Shown here: in pieces, positions 1-7,680 of the stretch | Numbering within the stretch: the first letter of the stretch is position 1 | Layout of the letters: every line of letters starts with the position of its first letter | Assembly (NCBI RefSeq): GCF_004361855.1 | Contig: NZ_SNWQ01000030.1 | Coordinates: forward strand, 1-64,000 | Length of the DNA: 64,000 nucleotides | Direction of reading: 5' to 3' | Origin: Kribbella caucasensis | GTDB taxonomy: Bacteria; Actinomycetota; Actinomycetes; Propionibacteriales; Kribbellaceae | The notes under the pieces: model-generated | Told to the model about the DNA's origin: nothing | What the model saw: only the letters and a program-made list of their open reading frames with translations | Databases searched by the model: none | Position numbers and translations under genes: made by a program

Positions 1-3
1 GAG

Positions 4-92
4 CGGAGGGTGTGGGATTCGAACCCACGATGACGGTCACCCGCCATACCGGTTTTCAAGACCAGCGCACTCGGCCACTATGCGAACCCTCC
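4..92 (-). tRNA. tRNA-Ser (anticodon UGA)
   Basis: Read on the minus strand this folds as a class II tRNA. The acceptor stem GGAGGGT pairs with ACCCTCC and is followed by discriminator G. The anticodon stem encloses CTTGAAA, giving anticodon TGA for UCA codons. A long variable arm and the T-loop GGTTCGAATCC are present. The 89-nt length and long variable arm fit serine. No CCA is encoded. Confidence 0.95.
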
Positions 93-427
93 AGGTGCGT
101 CCGCGCGTGCGGGGCCACCGATCGTCGAGGATAGCGCCCCTCGTACTGCGTGGTGCGGGTTGGTGTCTGCGGGTGGGAGAAAGGGGGTGCTGGGTGGGTG
201 GGGTGGCGATAGGGTCTGCGGTGACTGGGTGGAGGGACTGCCTGGTTGAGGTGATGGACGGGAGGTGGAGCAATGTCTCGGCTGTTCGAGGACGTGGCCC
301 GCGCCGTTCGGTTCGCGCGCTGATCATTCGCTGATGTAGCGGAATCCAGGGCGCCGACTGGGCGAACCGCCGACGTGGATTGACGTCGGCTGTCCTGTTC
401 TGCCGTCATGCCCTCTGGAGCACATGC
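93..427. other. intergenic region, no gene recognised
   Basis: This 335-bp stretch lies between the tRNA and the first MFS gene. Its open frames are short, arginine-rich and resemble nothing. The only structure noticed is a 7-bp perfect inverted repeat, CCGACGT and ACGTCGG around 6 bases at 370-389. It overlaps a TTGACG hexamer at 380-385 and could be an operator for the downstream transporter. Confidence 0.4.
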
Positions 428-1660
428 ATGCGATCCCTCCGTTCTGTCCTGTTGCCGATCGAGCTCGGCAGCGACTTCCGCAAGATCTGGCCGGCCGCGG
501 CCATCTCGAACCTCGGCGACGGTGCCCTGCTCGCCGCCGGACCACTCCTCGTCGCCTCCATCACGACCGAACCCGCTGCCGTCGGCGCAGCGGTGTTCGT
601 GCAGCAACTCCCGTGGTTGCTGTTCGCGTTGTTCAGTGGGGCTCTGGCCGATCGGCTCGACCGTCGCCTGATGGTGGTTGCCGCCGACATCTTCCGAGCC
701 GTAGTGATGGGCGCACTCGCAACCGCCGTACTGCTGGACGCGTCGCCGTTGTGGGCGGTGTACGTGACGCTGTTCCTGCTCGGGTCGGCCGAGACCCTGG
801 CGGACAACGCGGCCGGTGCGCTGCTGGTGACCGCCGTACCGAGGGAGCACCTCGGTCTGGCGAATGCGCGACTGTTTGCGACTGGCACACTGCTCAACCA
901 GTTGGGCGGTCCACCGATCGGCGCGCTCCTGTTTGCGGTTGGTGCGGGTGTGCCGCTCGTGCTGAATGCGGTGACGTTCGGCGCGGCCGCAGTACTGATG
1001 TCCCGCGTCAGCGTCCGACCAGCTGCATCCGACACCCGTACCGCGCTGTGGTCCGACGTGCGCGAGGGGATCCATTGGGTGTGGAACCACTCGGGCGTAC
1101 GGACGTTGGCGTGGGCGATCCTCGTCATGAACATCACCTTCATGGCCGCCTTCGCGACCTGGGTGCTGTACGCCAAGGAACGACTAGGGCTCACCGATAC
1201 GCAGTACGGGCTGCTGGTGTCGGTGGGAGCGATCGGGGCGATCGCGGGGACTCCCGTGTACCACCTGCTCGAGCCCCGGTTCGGCAGTCTCACCCTGCTG
1301 CGAGCCGGGCTCGTCATCGAGACAGCGGTGCACCTGATCCTGGCGCTGACCACTAGTCCGTGGGTGGTGGGCGCGACGATGGTCGTGTTCGGGGTGCACG
1401 CCGTTGTGTGGGGCACTGTGTCCACTACTGCTCGTCAGTTGGCTACGCCCGATGTGCTGCTGGGACGGGTGAACAGCGTGTACCTACTGGCGTCTGTGGG
1501 TGGTGCGGCACTCGGGTCGCTGCTGGGCGGCGTACTGGCTCAGCGGTTCGGACTGGTTGCACCGTTCGCCACTGCGTTTGTCGGAATGGTCGTGATGACC
1601 GCTGCTGCGTGGCGGCCGTTGCGGCATGTGTCTGTGCGTGCGGTGACCCAGCAGAGCTGA
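428..1660 (+). CDS. MFS transporter, DHA3/enterobactin-exporter-like
   Basis: A 410-residue polytopic protein of the major facilitator superfamily with about 12 hydrophobic segments. The loop 2/3 signature GALADRLDRR is at residues 71-80. The N-terminus (LGSDFRKIWPAAAISNLGDG) resembles MFS_3-type drug or siderophore exporters. I chose the ATG at 428 because GGAG lies 7-8 nt upstream and homologues begin near this point; an in-frame codon at 380 is possible. It is followed closely by a second MFS gene on the same strand. The substrate cannot be told from sequence. Family call secure, role unknown. Confidence 0.85.
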   Translation: MRSLRSVLLPIELGSDFRKIWPAAAISNLGDGALLAAGPLLVASITTEPAAVGAAVFVQQLPWLLFALFSGALADRLDRRLMVVAADIFRAVVMGALATAVLLDASPLWAVYVTLFLLGSAETLADNAAGALLVTAVPREHLGLANARLFATGTLLNQLGGPPIGALLFAVGAGVPLVLNAVTFGAAAVLMSRVSVRPAASDTRTALWSDVREGIHWVWNHSGVRTLAWAILVMNITFMAAFATWVLYAKERLGLTDTQYGLLVSVGAIGAIAGTPVYHLLEPRFGSLTLLRAGLVIETAVHLILALTTSPWVVGATMVVFGVHAVVWGTVSTTARQLATPDVLLGRVNSVYLLASVGGAALGSLLGGVLAQRFGLVAPFATAFVGMVVMTAAAWRPLRHVSVRAVTQQS

Positions 1661-1723
1661 CCCGTTGGTCGGAAATGCGTTGGAGGCTCGCGGCCGGGAG
1701 TTGTTACTGTCGGCCGCGAGCCC

Positions 1724-2941
1724 ATGTCTACTGCCTCCTCCCTCGGTCTGCCGAACGTCCGCGGCCGCGTCCCGCTGCTCGCCGGACTTGCCATCGACTC
1801 CTTCGGCGGCGGGTGTGCCGGTCCGCTGGTGCTGCTCTTCTTCGTGCGCGTCGCTGACATCCCACTCGGTACTGCGGGTCTGTTGCTGACCGTCGCGACA
1901 CTGTTCTCCCTCGCTGCGCCTGCGGCGGTCGGTGTGGTGATCGACCGGGTCGGCCCGCGGAACCTGGTGATCGGGGCGCAGTTCGCGCAGGGGTTGGCCT
2001 TCGTCGGGTTCTTCTTCGGGCGATCGCTGTGGCTGCTGTTCCTCGGTGCGCTGGTGATGACGACGGGGCAGCGGGTGTTCTGGTCGTCGATCTTCAGCCT
2101 GCTGTCGGACGTCGCGGATCCGGGTGACCGGGATCGCTGGTTCGGTCTGGGCGGGATGATGCAGGCCGGTGGGTTCGGGCTCGGCGCCCTGGTGGCCGGG
2201 GCGTTGCTCAGCTTCTCCGGCGATGGGCCGTTCCTGGTGGCGATGGCGGTGAACGCCGTGACGTTCTTCGCCGCCGGCCTGTTGCTGCTGCGGATCCACG
2301 CCAGGCACGCCGGGCGATCCGTCGAGGACAGCGGGCCGGCACCGTTGCTGCGGAAGGACAAGGCGTTCCTGGTGCTGATCGGGGCGAACACCGTGCTGGC
2401 GCTGTGCACGATGGTGATGGGCATCGGACTGCCGGTGTACGTGACCGAGGCGCTGCCCGCTCCAAAGTGGCTGGTCGGTGTGCTGCTGGCCGCGACCTCG
2501 GTGGTGCTCGCGACTGGGCAGACGCTGGTGGTGCGGCACACGGAGAGGCGGCGGCGGACAACCGTGATGATCGTGGCCGGTCTGCTGTGGGCGCTGTGGG
2601 GCGTCCTGATGGCTGGGCTGCTGCACATCCCTGCCGGGCTGGTGGTGCCGGGGCTGATCCTGGCGACCGCCGTCTTCGCCAGTGCGGACGTGCTGCATGC
2701 GGCAACATCGAACGCGCTGGCCGCCGCGGTCGCGCCGGTGCGGGGGCATGGGAAGTACCTGTCCTATTGGCAGTACTCGTTCACCTTCGCGAGCGTGCTG
2801 GTACCCGCGTTCTTCGCCCAGCTCTTCGAGGTACGCCGGGAGTTCCCGTGGCTCGCGATCTCGGTACTAGCGCTGCTCGCCTCGCTGACGATCCTCGTAC
2901 TCGACCGGGCCCTGCCGAACGCGACGACACGGCGTACCTGA
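1724..2941 (+). CDS. MFS transporter
   Basis: A 405-residue membrane protein with about 12 hydrophobic helices. A motif-A-like loop GVVIDRVGPRN sits at residues 70-80, replacing the usual GxLaDrxGrkr. It starts 63 bp after the preceding MFS gene and may be co-transcribed with it, but the two sequences are not close copies. A clear Shine-Dalgarno is lacking before the ATG. It is probably a small-molecule exporter; no neighbour indicates a substrate. It ends 63 bp before the convergent peptidase E gene. Confidence 0.85.
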   Translation: MSTASSLGLPNVRGRVPLLAGLAIDSFGGGCAGPLVLLFFVRVADIPLGTAGLLLTVATLFSLAAPAAVGVVIDRVGPRNLVIGAQFAQGLAFVGFFFGRSLWLLFLGALVMTTGQRVFWSSIFSLLSDVADPGDRDRWFGLGGMMQAGGFGLGALVAGALLSFSGDGPFLVAMAVNAVTFFAAGLLLLRIHARHAGRSVEDSGPAPLLRKDKAFLVLIGANTVLALCTMVMGIGLPVYVTEALPAPKWLVGVLLAATSVVLATGQTLVVRHTERRRRTTVMIVAGLLWALWGVLMAGLLHIPAGLVVPGLILATAVFASADVLHAATSNALAAAVAPVRGHGKYLSYWQYSFTFASVLVPAFFAQLFEVRREFPWLAISVLALLASLTILVLDRALPNATTRRT

Positions 2942-3004
2942 TCGGCCTCATCAACGCTGGTCGGGGCAGGAGGGGCGCTGGGACACTCCGATAGCGGTCG
3001 GCGG

Positions 3005-3673
3005 CTATGCGGGGAAGGCCTTCCAGTGCCCTTCGGAGATGACCTCGACGGTGCCGTCGGTCACCTTGATGGCGGTCTGGTCGTCGATCGCGTACGCCGG
3101 ACCTGCGATGTCGGCGGCCCATCTCTCCGCATCGGCCATGGTGTTCCCCGGCATCTGCTCGTGATCCAGGTGCGGGTAGATCGAGAAGTCGACGACCCCG
3201 AGCGTGCGGTCGTCCAGGGCAGACGGCCACGAGACGAAGTCGTCACCGATCCGCGGTGTCATCACCATGCTGCCGGCACTCATCCCTACCCAGACCGTCT
3301 CGGGCAGCGACAGCATGACCCGCGACAGCCCTGACTCCCGCATCCAGTGGCACAGGTACGTCGTTTCGCCGCCGTCCACCAGCAGCACGTCGGCCTCTCG
3401 GACCCACGGCACCCACCGCTCCTCGCCGATGCTGGGCAGCGCGGTGAGCTCCAGGACGCCCAAGGACGCCCAGCCCAGGCTGGTCATCATGTGCCACGGA
3501 GGCTCGCCGGCGACGAAGCTTCGCACCGAGGCGGGCCCGAGCATCGGCTGGCCCCACTGCGCCGTGGGGATGCAGAGCGCACGGGACTCGGAGATCGGCT
3601 TGCCCAGCAGATCGACCAGCGCATCGCGGATGCTCTCGTTCGTAACGCCTCCGGATGTGAGCAGGAGCTTCAC
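3005..3673 (-). CDS. peptidase E-like protein (S51 family)
   Basis: A 222-residue cytoplasmic hydrolase of the peptidase E/cyanophycinase family, serine peptidases related to class I glutamine amidotransferases that cleave N-terminal Asp dipeptides. Seen: DGGETTYL at 100-107, the nucleophile elbow GMSAGS at 130-135 with Ser132, and PHLDHEQ at 167-173 supplying the histidine. The length matches the family (about 220-230). The start is GTG at 3673, preceded by GGGAGG 4-5 nt upstream; a longer upstream open frame has no such site. The substrate is not certain, since many actinobacterial members are uncharacterised. Confidence 0.85.
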   Translation of the reverse strand: MKLLLTSGGVTNESIRDALVDLLGKPISESRALCIPTAQWGQPMLGPASVRSFVAGEPPWHMMTSLGWASLGVLELTALPSIGEERWVPWVREADVLLVDGGETTYLCHWMRESGLSRVMLSLPETVWVGMSAGSMVMTPRIGDDFVSWPSALDDRTLGVVDFSIYPHLDHEQMPGNTMADAERWAADIAGPAYAIDDQTAIKVTDGTVEVISEGHWKAFPA

Positions 3674-4174
3674 AACGCCTCCCGAGTTGAGTGCGACGGA
3701 TTCGTGTGACGTATGCACCGCGGACGCGTCATCGCCTGACTCCTTGTCTCGCCCTGTGGCGCCCTCGAATGGCCGCCATTCACCTGTTCTACGCACACTA
3801 CGTTCCGGATCCGACAACCTCCGGAGCGTGGACAACACCCCAGATACGACAGTCGGTGACCACAGCTGCACAGCACCTGATCTTCGTCGGCTACATCAAA
3901 GACATCGTTACGAAGGCTTAAGGGAACACGTGTTCTAATGTTTGCCTGTAGTTCCTGGTTCTCCCTTCCATCCCAGACCTTCGTCCCCAGCGGCCGAACC
4001 TCCCACCTCCGACGTGGACGGCCGGTGCCGGGCGATGGCCGCCCGGGGAGTGAGGCCCCGGGCTGTGGTGGTTGTGAAGTTGCTGGTTGTGAAGTGCTGT
4101 GGAGAACCGCGCGAACACGACGGGTAAAACTGCGAGCAGGAATGTCGAGGTGGTAGGTAACGAGAGGATTCGCC
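3674..4174. other. 501-bp gene-free stretch with an orphan SOS box
   Basis: This region separates the divergent peptidase E and beta-helix genes. It holds a perfect SOS-box palindrome (3924-3935) and a near-direct repeat, GTTGTGAAGTTGCTG / GTTGTGAAGTGCTG, around 4071-4103. A short plus-strand frame ending at 3921 has mixed third-position GC (about 70 per cent, below neighbours) and no recognised homologue, so I do not call it. The stretch looks like debris or a long regulatory region. No intact LexA-target gene (dnaE2, imuA, recA, DUF222-HNH) is present. Confidence 0.4.
3924..3935. promoter_or_regulatory. SOS box (LexA-binding site), perfect palindrome
   Basis: GAACACGTGTTC is a perfect 12-bp palindrome matching the actinobacterial/Gram-positive LexA consensus GAAC-N4-GTTC exactly. 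It lies 240 bp upstream of the plus-strand beta-helix gene and 250 bp upstream of the minus-strand peptidase E gene. No typical SOS gene starts next to it, so its target is unclear. Confidence 0.6.
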
Positions 4175-4777
4175 ATGTTGGTGGAACACCGCGGCCGTCA
4201 GCCGGTCGTGCCGGAGTCCGCGTATGTCGCGCCGTCAGCCGTGCTCTGTGGAGCAGTCGTGCTGGGCGAAGGCAGCAGAGTGCTGCATGGCGCCGTACTG
4301 ACCGCAGAGAACGGTGAGATCCGCGTCGGCGAGAACAGTGTGGTGATGGAGAACGCCCTGGTGCGCGGCCGGGCGGACCACCCCGCACTGATCGGCAACG
4401 CGGTCCTGGTCGGTCCGCACGCCCACGTGAACGGCGCCACGGTCGAGGACGAAGTCTTCATCGCCACGGGCGCCGCGCTCTTCCCCGGTGCGGTCGCCGG
4501 TGCCGGTGCCGAACTCCGCATCCACAGCGTCCTGCACGTCAACTCACACCTGGCCTCCGGCGCTGTCCTGCCGATCGGCTGGATCGCGGCTGGCAACCCC
4601 GCCCAACTCTTCTCCCCCGACCAACACGACGAACTCTGGGAGGTCCAACGCACTCTGGATTTCCCCGGCACCGTCTACGGCGTCGCACGAGGCACGTCCA
4701 TGCGCGACATCATGTCCCGCCAATCGACCTTCTACGGAGCCCACTTGGAGGACCGCTTGGTGAACGACACGCCTTAA
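4175..4777 (+). CDS. gamma-carbonic-anhydrase-like hexapeptide-repeat protein
   Basis: A 200-residue left-handed beta-helix (LbH) protein. Repeats of hydrophobic-G-x-x-x-x run from about residue 20 to 115 (SAVLCGAVVLGEGSRVLHGAV, ALIGNAVLVGPHAHVNGATV in part), followed by a C-terminal helix. PHAHVNGA at 81-88 supplies two histidines at positions that bind zinc in gamma-carbonic anhydrases. The third ligand, usually in a QDxxVH-like repeat, is replaced by MENALVRG, so catalysis is doubtful. The ATG has GAGAGG 8 nt upstream. It could instead be an acyltransferase-fold protein with another role. Confidence 0.75.
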   Translation: MLVEHRGRQPVVPESAYVAPSAVLCGAVVLGEGSRVLHGAVLTAENGEIRVGENSVVMENALVRGRADHPALIGNAVLVGPHAHVNGATVEDEVFIATGAALFPGAVAGAGAELRIHSVLHVNSHLASGAVLPIGWIAAGNPAQLFSPDQHDELWEVQRTLDFPGTVYGVARGTSMRDIMSRQSTFYGAHLEDRLVNDTP

Positions 4778-4783
4778 CGCCTT

Positions 4784-4846
4784 AACGGCTGAGCCCTTCA
4801 ACGACTGCGCCCTTCAACGACTGCGCGCTTCACGGCTGAGCCCTTC
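4784..4846. repeat. short tandem/direct repeats at the 3' end of the sucrase/ferredoxin-like gene
   Basis: CCCTTCAACGACTGCG occurs twice head-to-tail (4794-4809, 4810-4825). ACGGCTGAGCCCTTC occurs on both sides (about 4785-4799 and 4832-4846). The repeats cross the stop codon of the minus-strand gene, so its C-terminal residues may be variable. This looks like slippage-type duplication. Confidence 0.6.
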
Positions 4847-5818
4847 GAGCGTGAAGCGGCGGACAGTGCCGGACGGCTTCGACGAACAGGTGAGCTGGCC
4901 GTCGACGGTAATGATGCGAGAGGCGACGTCGACGGTGACCCGGCGGCCGTGGTCATCCAGTGCGACTCGCCAGCGGTCGGGCGCCAGGTGGTCGACCGCA
5001 ACCGGCCGGAGAGCGTCGATCGCCGTGGAGAAACCCTGTTCCCGGGCGAAGTGCTGTGCGGCCTGGACTGGCGACGACATCGCACCTGATCCGCGGAAGC
5101 AGTCGGGCACGATCTCGCCTGCGTCGTACGCGCGGACCAGTTCGGCGGTTCGGCTGAGCGGAACATGACCGTAGAAGAGTCCGTGTGGCAGGAGTACGAG
5201 ATTTGCCGCGAAGCGATCGCCGCCAACATGGCTGCATTCCCACGTGCGGTCTGGGTACGCCGCCGACAATGCAGCCGCGGTGGGCCGACCGCGGACAGCG
5301 CAGCAGGCGTCATGCCGGCCGTGCGTGCAGACAAGATAGACGGGCTCACTGCTGGGCGTACCGGTGTCAGCTCCGATGAGCACATCAAGCAGATATTCGT
5401 CCGACGGCAGTTCGCCCCACCGCACAGCCTCGTACCCGGGTCGGCTGTCGACCATCGCCCACTGCCTCGGCGTACTCCGATCCACCCGCCCATGCCGACG
5501 GATCAGCACCGGCCGGCACCGCAGTACCGAACACAACCGTGCTACCTCAGCCCCGAGACTGCCCGCCGCCGAGAGCCGTTCGCTCGCGGGCGAGTGATCG
5601 TTGCCCTCGGGATCCGTCGGCGAGTGCCGGAGAGCCGCCAGCGCATCCCGCGGCCACGCTTCGCGGCACTCGATCAACAACCACCGCTCAACCGGCGGCG
5701 CCGTGGCAACCAGCAGATCCCCGCGCCGCTCGGCCAACGCCGCGCACCCTGTCTCCGCCTGATACTTCTCCACCACCCGCACGTCCTCCACTCTCGCCCC
5801 CACCCCGGTAGCCCCCAT
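4814..5818 (-). CDS. sucrase/ferredoxin-like family protein
   Basis: A 334-residue protein of the Suc_Fer-like family, whose C-terminal half adopts a thioredoxin-like [2Fe-2S] ferredoxin fold. The family signature is clear: YLVCTHGRHDACCAVRGRP at 161-179 with Cys164, Cys172 and Cys173, then WECSHVGGDRFAANLV from 193 with Cys195. A further cysteine at residue 25 could be a fourth ligand. It is the last gene of a minus-strand set, 73 bp after the JmjC gene, and may supply electrons to a partner enzyme (inference). Its 3' end is built of short tandem repeats. Biochemical role of the family is poorly known. Confidence 0.8.
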   Translation of the reverse strand: MGATGVGARVEDVRVVEKYQAETGCAALAERRGDLLVATAPPVERWLLIECREAWPRDALAALRHSPTDPEGNDHSPASERLSAAGSLGAEVARLCSVLRCRPVLIRRHGRVDRSTPRQWAMVDSRPGYEAVRWGELPSDEYLLDVLIGADTGTPSSEPVYLVCTHGRHDACCAVRGRPTAAALSAAYPDRTWECSHVGGDRFAANLVLLPHGLFYGHVPLSRTAELVRAYDAGEIVPDCFRGSGAMSSPVQAAQHFAREQGFSTAIDALRPVAVDHLAPDRWRVALDDHGRRVTVDVASRIITVDGQLTCSSKPSGTVRRFTLEGLSREARSR

Positions 5819-5890
5819 CCTGACCGTCAGACCTTCGGCAGATCACCTTCCGACCGCGCTCGGTGGGCCGCGCGGAGTGCCGCAGCTCGC

Positions 5891-7138
5891 CTACGCGGTG
5901 CTTGAGACCAGGACGCCTTCGGTGAGGAGGCGGCGGGTCAGAACCAGCTGATCGGCGGGGTCGAGGGCGGGGAGGTCGCCGACCGTGAAGGGCTCGCCGG
6001 AGCAGGCACGTGTCACCGCGTCGACAGTTGTCTTGGGCAAGGAGATGGTGCGATCGGGGAGGTGGAGGCGGACCGGGTCACCAGGGACCAGGCGATGGCG
6101 GAGACCTGGACGGAGGCGGAGAGACGTACCGAGCGCGAGGTTGGCGATCGATGCGGCGTGGGCCAAGGGCGGCAACGGGGCAGGGCGGTTGCCGGACCAG
6201 GTACGGCGTTGGAGGCGCGCGGCGACATCGTCGGAGGAGGCCGTCCGGAGGTGGTCGGTGAGGAGAGCAACGACCTTGTCCAGCTCGGTGGCGACCTGGG
6301 CGGGATCGCCCGGGTCGAAACCGAGTGGGAGAGCGGTTCGGAGCTCGGGCTGGTCAGCGGCGAGTGCGGCCAGTTCCTGGACGAGCAGGTAGCGCGTCAT
6401 CGTGTGGAGGCCGACCGTCAGGTGAGCGCTGACTCCACCGAGCGCCTTGGCGGAATGCAGGAAACCGCGCGGGACGTAGAGGGAGTCACCCGGCCGCAGT
6501 ACCGCGTCGACGACCGGCTGCTGGTCGCGCGCTGCGGCGGCAACAGCCTGGGAGTGATCCGTCCACGGTTGGTTGCGGAGGGGGTCGACGTGGACCGGTT
6601 CGTGGACAGTCCAGTGCTTCTCGCCGGCGATCTGCAGGACGAACACGTCATGTACGTCGTAGTGGGCCGAGAAGCCCTGCGACTCGGCCGGGGTGATGTA
6701 GGCGTTGATCTGTACGGGATGACCGGCATCGGCCGACAACTGCGTGGCGAAGTCGATCAGCGGCGGCCAGGTCCTGTGCAGTGCCTGTAGTACGACGGTA
6801 TGGCCACTCGCGAACAGCGCGGCCACCTTGTCGTCGCGGACCTGGTCGCCGATCTCCGCACCGACACCTCCGGCACCGGTGAACTGGCTGTCGCCCACCA
6901 CCGAACCGTTCTTCGCGATGCGCAGGAACGGAGTACGGAGCCCGCGGCGCGACAGCAACTCGTCAGCGGCCTCCAGGCTGAACAGGTCGTCGAACGAACC
7001 GGACAGCTCGGCAGCAGTCGAAAACAACGCCCGCGAACCCCAGTAGTTGCTCGCGAACTCTTCCGCATCACCCGCGAAGCAGCGCCGGAGAGCCGGGCGC
7101 CCGTCCGCCAGCCACCCGGCCCCCGGCACCGGACTCAC
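5891..7138 (-). CDS. JmjC/cupin-4 domain oxygenase
   Basis: A 415-residue Fe(II)/2-oxoglutarate oxygenase of the JmjC cupin_4 type (ribosomal oxygenase/YcfD relatives that hydroxylate protein side chains). The iron triad is visible: HYD at 159-161 in SAHYDVHDVF and His228 in RGFLHSA. A C-terminal winged-helix-like region follows, as in that family. The start is GTG at 7138; its GTGA overlaps the stop of the upstream Asp/Gly-rich peptide by 4 bp, so the two are translationally coupled. That peptide is the obvious candidate substrate (inference). A TTG one codon earlier is an alternative start. Confidence 0.85.
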   Translation of the reverse strand: MSPVPGAGWLADGRPALRRCFAGDAEEFASNYWGSRALFSTAAELSGSFDDLFSLEAADELLSRRGLRTPFLRIAKNGSVVGDSQFTGAGGVGAEIGDQVRDDKVAALFASGHTVVLQALHRTWPPLIDFATQLSADAGHPVQINAYITPAESQGFSAHYDVHDVFVLQIAGEKHWTVHEPVHVDPLRNQPWTDHSQAVAAAARDQQPVVDAVLRPGDSLYVPRGFLHSAKALGGVSAHLTVGLHTMTRYLLVQELAALAADQPELRTALPLGFDPGDPAQVATELDKVVALLTDHLRTASSDDVAARLQRRTWSGNRPAPLPPLAHAASIANLALGTSLRLRPGLRHRLVPGDPVRLHLPDRTISLPKTTVDAVTRACSGEPFTVGDLPALDPADQLVLTRRLLTEGVLVSSTA

Positions 7139-7520
7139 CAACTCCCAGAGTTCCCGCCGGCACCACTGTCCGCACCACCATCGGCACCGCCGTCACCGGA
7201 ACCAGGCGCTGCGCCACCGTCGGCGCCACCATCCGTCGCACCAGGCGTCGCCCCGCCGTCAGCCGGACCCTCATCGCCACCACCAGCGCCACCATCGGCA
7301 CCACCGTCGGTCCCGCCAGGCGTCGCCCCGCCATCGGCCGGACCCTCACCCGAACCGCCGGCTCCGCCGTCAGCACCGCCGTCACTCACGCCGGGCGCCG
7401 CGCCACCATCTGCCGGACCTTCCTGGGATTCCTGGCCAAAGCCGCCCGCACCACCGTCGGCTCCACCATCCGCGCCTCCGTCGGTCGCACCAGGGGTCGC
7501 GCCCCCGTCCGCCAGACCTT
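7135..7520 (-). repeat. four imperfect ~75-bp coding repeats
   Basis: The repeats encode the DGGADGG units of the acidic peptide. They are divergent at the DNA level through synonymous and unit-length changes, indicating an old expansion under coding constraint. They lie wholly within the reading frame and are not CRISPR repeats. Confidence 0.75.
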
Positions 7521-7566
7521 CGCCCTCGCTCGACGAGGTGGTCATGTCGTCGTCGTTCAAGCCCAT
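7135..7566 (-). CDS. Asp/Gly/Ala-rich repeat peptide, candidate oxygenase substrate
   Basis: A 143-residue protein made almost wholly of G, A, D, P, T, S and E. After a short N-terminus (MGLNDDDMTTSSS) come four units of about 25 residues. Each begins EG(P/L)ADGGA(T/A)PG and continues with (T/S)DGGADGG. There is no Lys, Arg, His, Cys, Tyr or Ile; there are 20 Asp residues. The start is ATG at 7566 with GGGAG 7 nt upstream. Its stop overlaps the JmjC oxygenase start by 4 bp. I read it as a possible ribosomally made, post-translationally modified precursor or acidic metal-binding polymer; no function is established. An AACCC-N6-GGGTT inverted repeat lies upstream at 7626-7641. Confidence 0.65.
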   Translation of the reverse strand: MGLNDDDMTTSSSEGEGLADGGATPGATDGGADGGADGGAGGFGQESQEGPADGGAAPGVSDGGADGGAGGSGEGPADGGATPGGTDGGADGGAGGGDEGPADGGATPGATDGGADGGAAPGSGDGGADGGADSGAGGNSGSW

Positions 7567-7680
7567 GATGATGCTCCCTTCGAGACGCCGTGTGGTCCCC
7601 CAGTGCGCAAAGTAGATCGGCCTTAAACCCAATTCCGGGTTACAACCACCCCACGGTTCCACCCCGATCCGGCGGTCGGC

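Noticed and set aside
1..92. tRNA-Ser as an integration site with an attachment repeat
   Set aside because: No repeat of the tRNA 3' end and no integrase gene are present in the window.
56..1425. Long minus-strand open frames antisense to the first MFS gene
   Set aside because: Arg/His/Gln-rich translations without domain signature; they exist because high-GC DNA has few stops opposite a real gene.
3691..3921. A 76-codon plus-strand frame ending just before the SOS box
   Set aside because: Overlaps the peptidase E start, mixed third-position GC, no recognisable family and no ribosome site; kept only as possible debris.
7135..7520. Repeats that look like a CRISPR or satellite array
   Set aside because: Units are imperfect, in frame, without constant spacers, and encode a regular peptide.
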